A DNA stretch of 64,000 nt from the NCBI GenBank assembly GCA_964639965.1, contig CAZXGI010000008.1:1-64000 (forward strand). The letters run 5' to 3'. Positions 61,044 to 64,000 of the stretch are shown in pieces. Under the pieces are notes generated by a model. That model was not told where the DNA came from. It saw only the letters and a program-made list of their open reading frames with translations, and did not search any database. How positions within the stretch are numbered: the stretch's first letter is position 1; the number at the start of each line of letters is the position of its first letter. The translations under genes and the position numbers were made by a program. The stretch is from TMED23 sp964639965. Its GTDB lineage: Bacteria; Pseudomonadota; Alphaproteobacteria; Rhodospirillales; UBA2165.

Positions 61044-61618
61044 GTTCTTCACTTATACACAATTATTCAATGAACTAAGAATTATACTTTTTTTTTCGTT
61101 AGGGCTAGAACGAATTATAGTGACTTCAATTTAATCAAAAAAAATTTGAAAATTATTGATCAATTGCATGTTAGATCAAATATTAATTTGCATAAAAACT
61201 TACGTTTTATGGAAAAAATTCTGAGTTAAGACCGCCTATTTTTCTATCTACGAAAATGAAATTTTTAACTTTCTAACTCTAAAAAAACTCGCCACTATCA
61301 ATCTTTTTTTATTGATCATATTTCTATATAGTTGCTTGCAAATTGATGATAGACTAGTTGCAAAAATACAACAAAATCTAATAACAAAATAAAAAACAAA
61401 AAAAAACCCAACATTTTAATCGAACGAGCCCAATTTGGTCTTTCCTTGTGGATTTAAATTAAAGTAGAATTGGGTAATATTATATTAATTCATTTGGAAG
61501 ATTATCCACCAAGATAAAGCATGTTTGAAAAGAAAAATTCGCGAAGATAGTGATAGTAACTGGCTGTCAAAGAGAATGGATTAGTTTAGTAGGATAGCTT
61601 AAAAGGATAGATAATACA
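61044..61618. other. AT-rich intergenic region between clcA and mlaA
   Basis: About 575 very AT-rich bases between divergent genes, with long A and T runs (for example around 61309 and 61390-61410). I see no coding frame, RNA gene, GC-rich hairpin or clear promoter hexamer pair. It presumably carries both promoters. Confidence 0.5.
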
Positions 61619-62443
61619 TTGCGTGGAAATCATTTCTCCTTAAAAAGATTTATGGCATTCTTGCTCGTAATTTTGACCGTGGTTAATTGCGCGTCGGCGC
61701 CCGATAATGACAAAGAAGCCCTTACAGAATTAAAAAAAATCAATGACCCCATAGAACCAACCAATAGGTGGATTTTTAAATTCAATCAAGGCATAGATGC
61801 GGTTATTGTTAAGCCAGTTACCGGTGTATATCGAGGAGTTCTTCCTGATCTAGTTCGCAATAGCATTCATAATTTTTTGAATAACATCAAAACACCAGTT
61901 GTATTGGCAAATGATGTCTTGCAAGGCGAAGGAGAGCGCGCCGGTAATACAATAATGCGCTTTATTATCAATTCAAGCGCAGGTATCGCTGGCTTACGTG
62001 ACCAAGCCACCGGCTGGGGTTTTGAAGATCATGATGAAGATTTTGGTCAAACATTAGCTGTTTGGGGTGTGGGAGAGGGCCCATATCTAATGTTGCCAAT
62101 ATTTGGCCCTTCAAATCCTAGAGATGCAGTGGGTAAACTTATAGACAATTTACTAGATCCCATAAACCTATGGGCAGATAATAGCGACAAAGAATGGGTT
62201 TCAATAACTCGTACCGCTGTCAGCGGCCTTGATAAACGGGACCGACTATGGGATATACTAGATGATTTGGAAAAGTCGTCGATTGATTACTATGCAGCTA
62301 TACGTAGTCTTTATCGCCAACGTAGAAACGAAGATATTTCAAATGGTTCAGGCTCCAAGAACAATAAAACTCCAAGTCTCGCAGAAACAGTTGCTAAGAA
62401 AGATCCTCTTAAAGGGACGCAAAATAGTACGGTCGGACCATAA
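61619..62443 (+). CDS. mlaA: MlaA (VacJ) outer-membrane lipoprotein
   Basis: Outer-membrane component of the phospholipid retrograde transport (Mla) system. At 274 residues with family motifs NDPIEPTNRWIFKFNQGID, PDLVRNSIHNFLNNIKTPVV, NSSAGIAGLRDQATGWGFED, and LAVWGVGEGPYLMLPIFGPS. The N-terminus is a lipoprotein signal peptide with Cys26 (VVNCAS); Asn before the cysteine is atypical. The start is a TTG at 61619 after AAGGA. The C-terminal 40 residues are Ser/Lys-rich. It is followed by mlaC, four bases later. Confidence 0.94.
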   Translation: MRGNHFSLKRFMAFLLVILTVVNCASAPDNDKEALTELKKINDPIEPTNRWIFKFNQGIDAVIVKPVTGVYRGVLPDLVRNSIHNFLNNIKTPVVLANDVLQGEGERAGNTIMRFIINSSAGIAGLRDQATGWGFEDHDEDFGQTLAVWGVGEGPYLMLPIFGPSNPRDAVGKLIDNLLDPINLWADNSDKEWVSITRTAVSGLDKRDRLWDILDDLEKSSIDYYAAIRSLYRQRRNEDISNGSGSKNNKTPSLAETVAKKDPLKGTQNSTVGP

Positions 62444-62446
62444 AAA

Positions 62447-63079
62447 ATGATCCAATTTCGCTGTGGCTTAATTGCCACCTTTTTTACCATAAGCTTAATT
62501 CTTAGTGCCAGCATAACGCAGGTCCGCGCTGCAGAATATGCCACTGGGGCCGAGAAATTTATCAGTTCACTTGCCTCTAAGGCAGAGGTATCCCTTCTTT
62601 CGGAGAAAATTTCCGCTGCTGAGCATCAAAGACGTTTCCGTGAATTAATGCTGGATAGCTTTGACCTTAAGGGTGTTGGAAAATGGGTGATTGGTCGATA
62701 CTGGCGCCGCATCTCAAAATCTGAGCGTACCAAATATCTGTCTTTATTTGAAGAATTTATAGTAGCAACTTATAGTAAACGTTTTAGAGGTTATACAAAA
62801 GCTAAGCTGCAGATTAATGGAACAACTCAGCACAAAAGCTCTGTCTTTGTTAACTCCCAGATTAACCGGGAAGGATCCAAACCGATCCGGGTAGTTTGGA
62901 GGGTCAAGGTTTTAAATGGCAAACACAAAATTATAGATATTATCATTGAGGGCGTGAGCTGGATCCAAACTCAACGCTCGGAATTTGTTTCAGTTATTCG
63001 AAACAGTGGCGGAAAAGTTTCCGGCCTAATGAAAGCCCTTAGAAAAAAAATCGTATACCTCACAAACTCCGAGGATTGA
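62447..63079 (+). CDS. mlaC: MlaC periplasmic phospholipid-binding protein
   Basis: Periplasmic lipid shuttle (Ttg2D/MlaC family) between MlaA and the inner-membrane MlaFEDB complex. At 210 residues. A signal peptide covers about 1-29 (cleavage after QVRA). Family features are the helix FRELMLDSFDLKGVGKWVIGRYWR and the strands VVWRVKVLNGKHKIIDIIIEGVSW. The mlaFEDB genes are not in the window. It is convergent with ettA, ten bases apart. Confidence 0.93.
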   Translation: MIQFRCGLIATFFTISLILSASITQVRAAEYATGAEKFISSLASKAEVSLLSEKISAAEHQRRFRELMLDSFDLKGVGKWVIGRYWRRISKSERTKYLSLFEEFIVATYSKRFRGYTKAKLQINGTTQHKSSVFVNSQINREGSKPIRVVWRVKVLNGKHKIIDIIIEGVSWIQTQRSEFVSVIRNSGGKVSGLMKALRKKIVYLTNSED

Positions 63080-63089
63080 CTGGATTAAG

Positions 63090-64000
63090 CTAATCGATAA
63101 CAAGGGGCCGATATTTAATGCGATGAGGTTGATCAGCTAAAGCCCCCAGACGACTTTGCCTATCTGCTTCATAATCACCATAGTTTCCTTCAAACCAAAC
63201 CACCTGACTGTCTCCCTCAAAGGCTATAATGTGAGTAGCTATTCGATCAAGAAACCATCTATCATGACTTGTAATTAAAATACAACCTGGAAAAGCAAGG
63301 AGTGCTTCCTCCAATGCACGAAGCGTGTCAACATCCAAATCATTTGTAGGCTCATCGAGCAAAATAACATTTGCACCAGATTTCATAACCTTTGCCAAAT
63401 GAACCCGATTGCGCTCCCCTCCTGATAACTGACCAACCTTCTTCTGCTGATCTGGTCCCTTGAAATTAAACTGTGAAACGTAAGCCCTACTCTGCATGGT
63501 ACGGTGCCCAAGTTCGACCTCATCCAATCCTTCCGATATCTCTTCCCAAACAGTTTGGTCATCAGCAAGCTGTTCACGCGACTGGTCAACATAACCTAAC
63601 TTAACGGTATCCCCAAAACGGATAGATCCTGAATTACTTTCTTCACCCCCAGAAATCATATTAAAAAGTGTCGTTTTTCCTGCACCATTTGCGCCAATTA
63701 TACCAACAATTGCTCCCGGTGGTATTTTAAAACTCAAACCCTCAAATAACAGGTGCTCATCAAAACCTTTGGATAGACCGTCAGCCTCAATAACTAAATC
63801 TCCGAGGCGGGGTCCCTGAGGAATAATGATTTGAGCTGTGTCAGGTGTCTTATTATCCGCCTCGGCCTTCAATTTCTCATAAGCGGTAATTCGAGCCTTA
63901 CTCTTAGCCTGGCGTGCCCGCGGTGACTGTCTAATCCATTCCAATTCATTGGCAAGTGTCTTCTGGCGCGCCTGATCTTGCTTCTCATCTTGTGCAAGGC
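63090..64000 (-). CDS. ettA: Energy-dependent translational throttle protein EttA (ABC-F), 5' end off window
   Basis: ABC-F ATPase acting at the ribosomal E site. The frame stays open to the right edge: codons upstream of 63944 continue as DEKQDQARQKTLANELEWIR, the end of the inter-domain linker, so the gene is truncated by the window and 63944 is not its start. The visible 303 residues hold the linker, ELEWIRQSPRARQAKSKARI (typical of EttA), and the second ABC domain with Walker A GIIGANGAGKTTLFNMISGG, signature LSGGERNRVHLAKVM, Walker B VILLDEPTNDLD, and a C-terminus ending QPHRIKYRPL. Only the C-terminal half is present. Confidence 0.94.
   Translation of the reverse strand, partial: LAQDEKQDQARQKTLANELEWIRQSPRARQAKSKARITAYEKLKAEADNKTPDTAQIIIPQGPRLGDLVIEADGLSKGFDEHLLFEGLSFKIPPGAIVGIIGANGAGKTTLFNMISGGEESNSGSIRFGDTVKLGYVDQSREQLADDQTVWEEISEGLDEVELGHRTMQSRAYVSQFNFKGPDQQKKVGQLSGGERNRVHLAKVMKSGANVILLDEPTNDLDVDTLRALEEALLAFPGCILITSHDRWFLDRIATHIIAFEGDSQVVWFEGNYGDYEADRQSRLGALADQPHRIKYRPLVID

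Noticed and set aside
1..64000. tRNA, rRNA, CRISPR, insertion sequence or prophage
   Set aside because: No cloverleaf-like segment, spaced direct-repeat array, transposase or integrase frame was recognised. A tRNAscan or Infernal run would be the decisive test.

Overview
The window is chromosomal DNA from an AT-rich alphaproteobacterium, probably a marine Rhodospirillales-like lineage known from a metagenome or draft scaffold. The evidence is gene order: sdhCDAB-zapE-mdh-sucCD-sucAB-lpd, ffh-rpsP-rimM-trmD-rplS-leuCDB-asd, dapF-mtaB-ftsY, acnA beside ccmABCDEFGHI, and mlaA-mlaC. Two runs of exactly 100 N show a scaffolded draft. No rRNA, tRNA, CRISPR array, insertion sequence or phage gene was recognised.

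Layout. Positions 1-24565 are entirely minus-strand. Read in the direction of transcription they run: ffh (interrupted by one in-frame stop), rpsP, rimM, trmD, rplS, leuC, leuD, leuB, asd; sdhC, sdhD, sdhA, sdhB; zapE; mdh, sucC, sucD, sucA, sucB, lpdA; a SpoIIAA-like protein, a glutathione S-transferase and an amidohydrolase that runs off the left edge. Positions 25058-29230 are plus-strand dapF, an AlkB-type membrane di-iron enzyme, mtaB and ftsY. An orphan 81-residue gene and an MCP-like membrane protein with a degenerate signalling tip follow. Minus-strand pgk and acnA come next. Positions 36452-48354 are one plus-strand respiratory block: an alternative aa3-type cytochrome c oxidase cluster with two subunit III-like genes, then the complete cytochrome c maturation set ccmABCDEFGHI. 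Positions 48375-51761 hold a TRAP transporter (dctPQM) and a pterin dehydratase. Positions 52006-55621 hold a PcaF-type thiolase, a D-2-hydroxyacid dehydrogenase-like protein and an adrenodoxin-reductase-type ferredoxin reductase. The right end has prmA, uvrD/pcrA, a CLC channel with CBS domains, mlaA-mlaC and the 3' part of ettA, whose start lies beyond the window.

Function. The window carries a large part of aerobic central metabolism: aconitase, 2-oxoglutarate dehydrogenase (E1, E2, E3), succinyl-CoA synthetase, succinate dehydrogenase, malate dehydrogenase, a terminal oxidase and the machinery that attaches haem to its cytochrome c donors. It also carries both protein subunits of the SRP targeting system (Ffh and FtsY) and the leucine and diaminopimelate/aspartate-family biosynthetic genes.

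No clearly new multi-gene system is present. The best leads are the ffh stop codon, the AlkB-like gene inside dapF-mtaB-ftsY, the eroded chemoreceptor, two small uncharacterised proteins attached to the oxidase cluster, and a hydroxyacid dehydrogenase homologue lacking its catalytic glutamate. Both N gaps look like assembly artefacts at repeated sequence.
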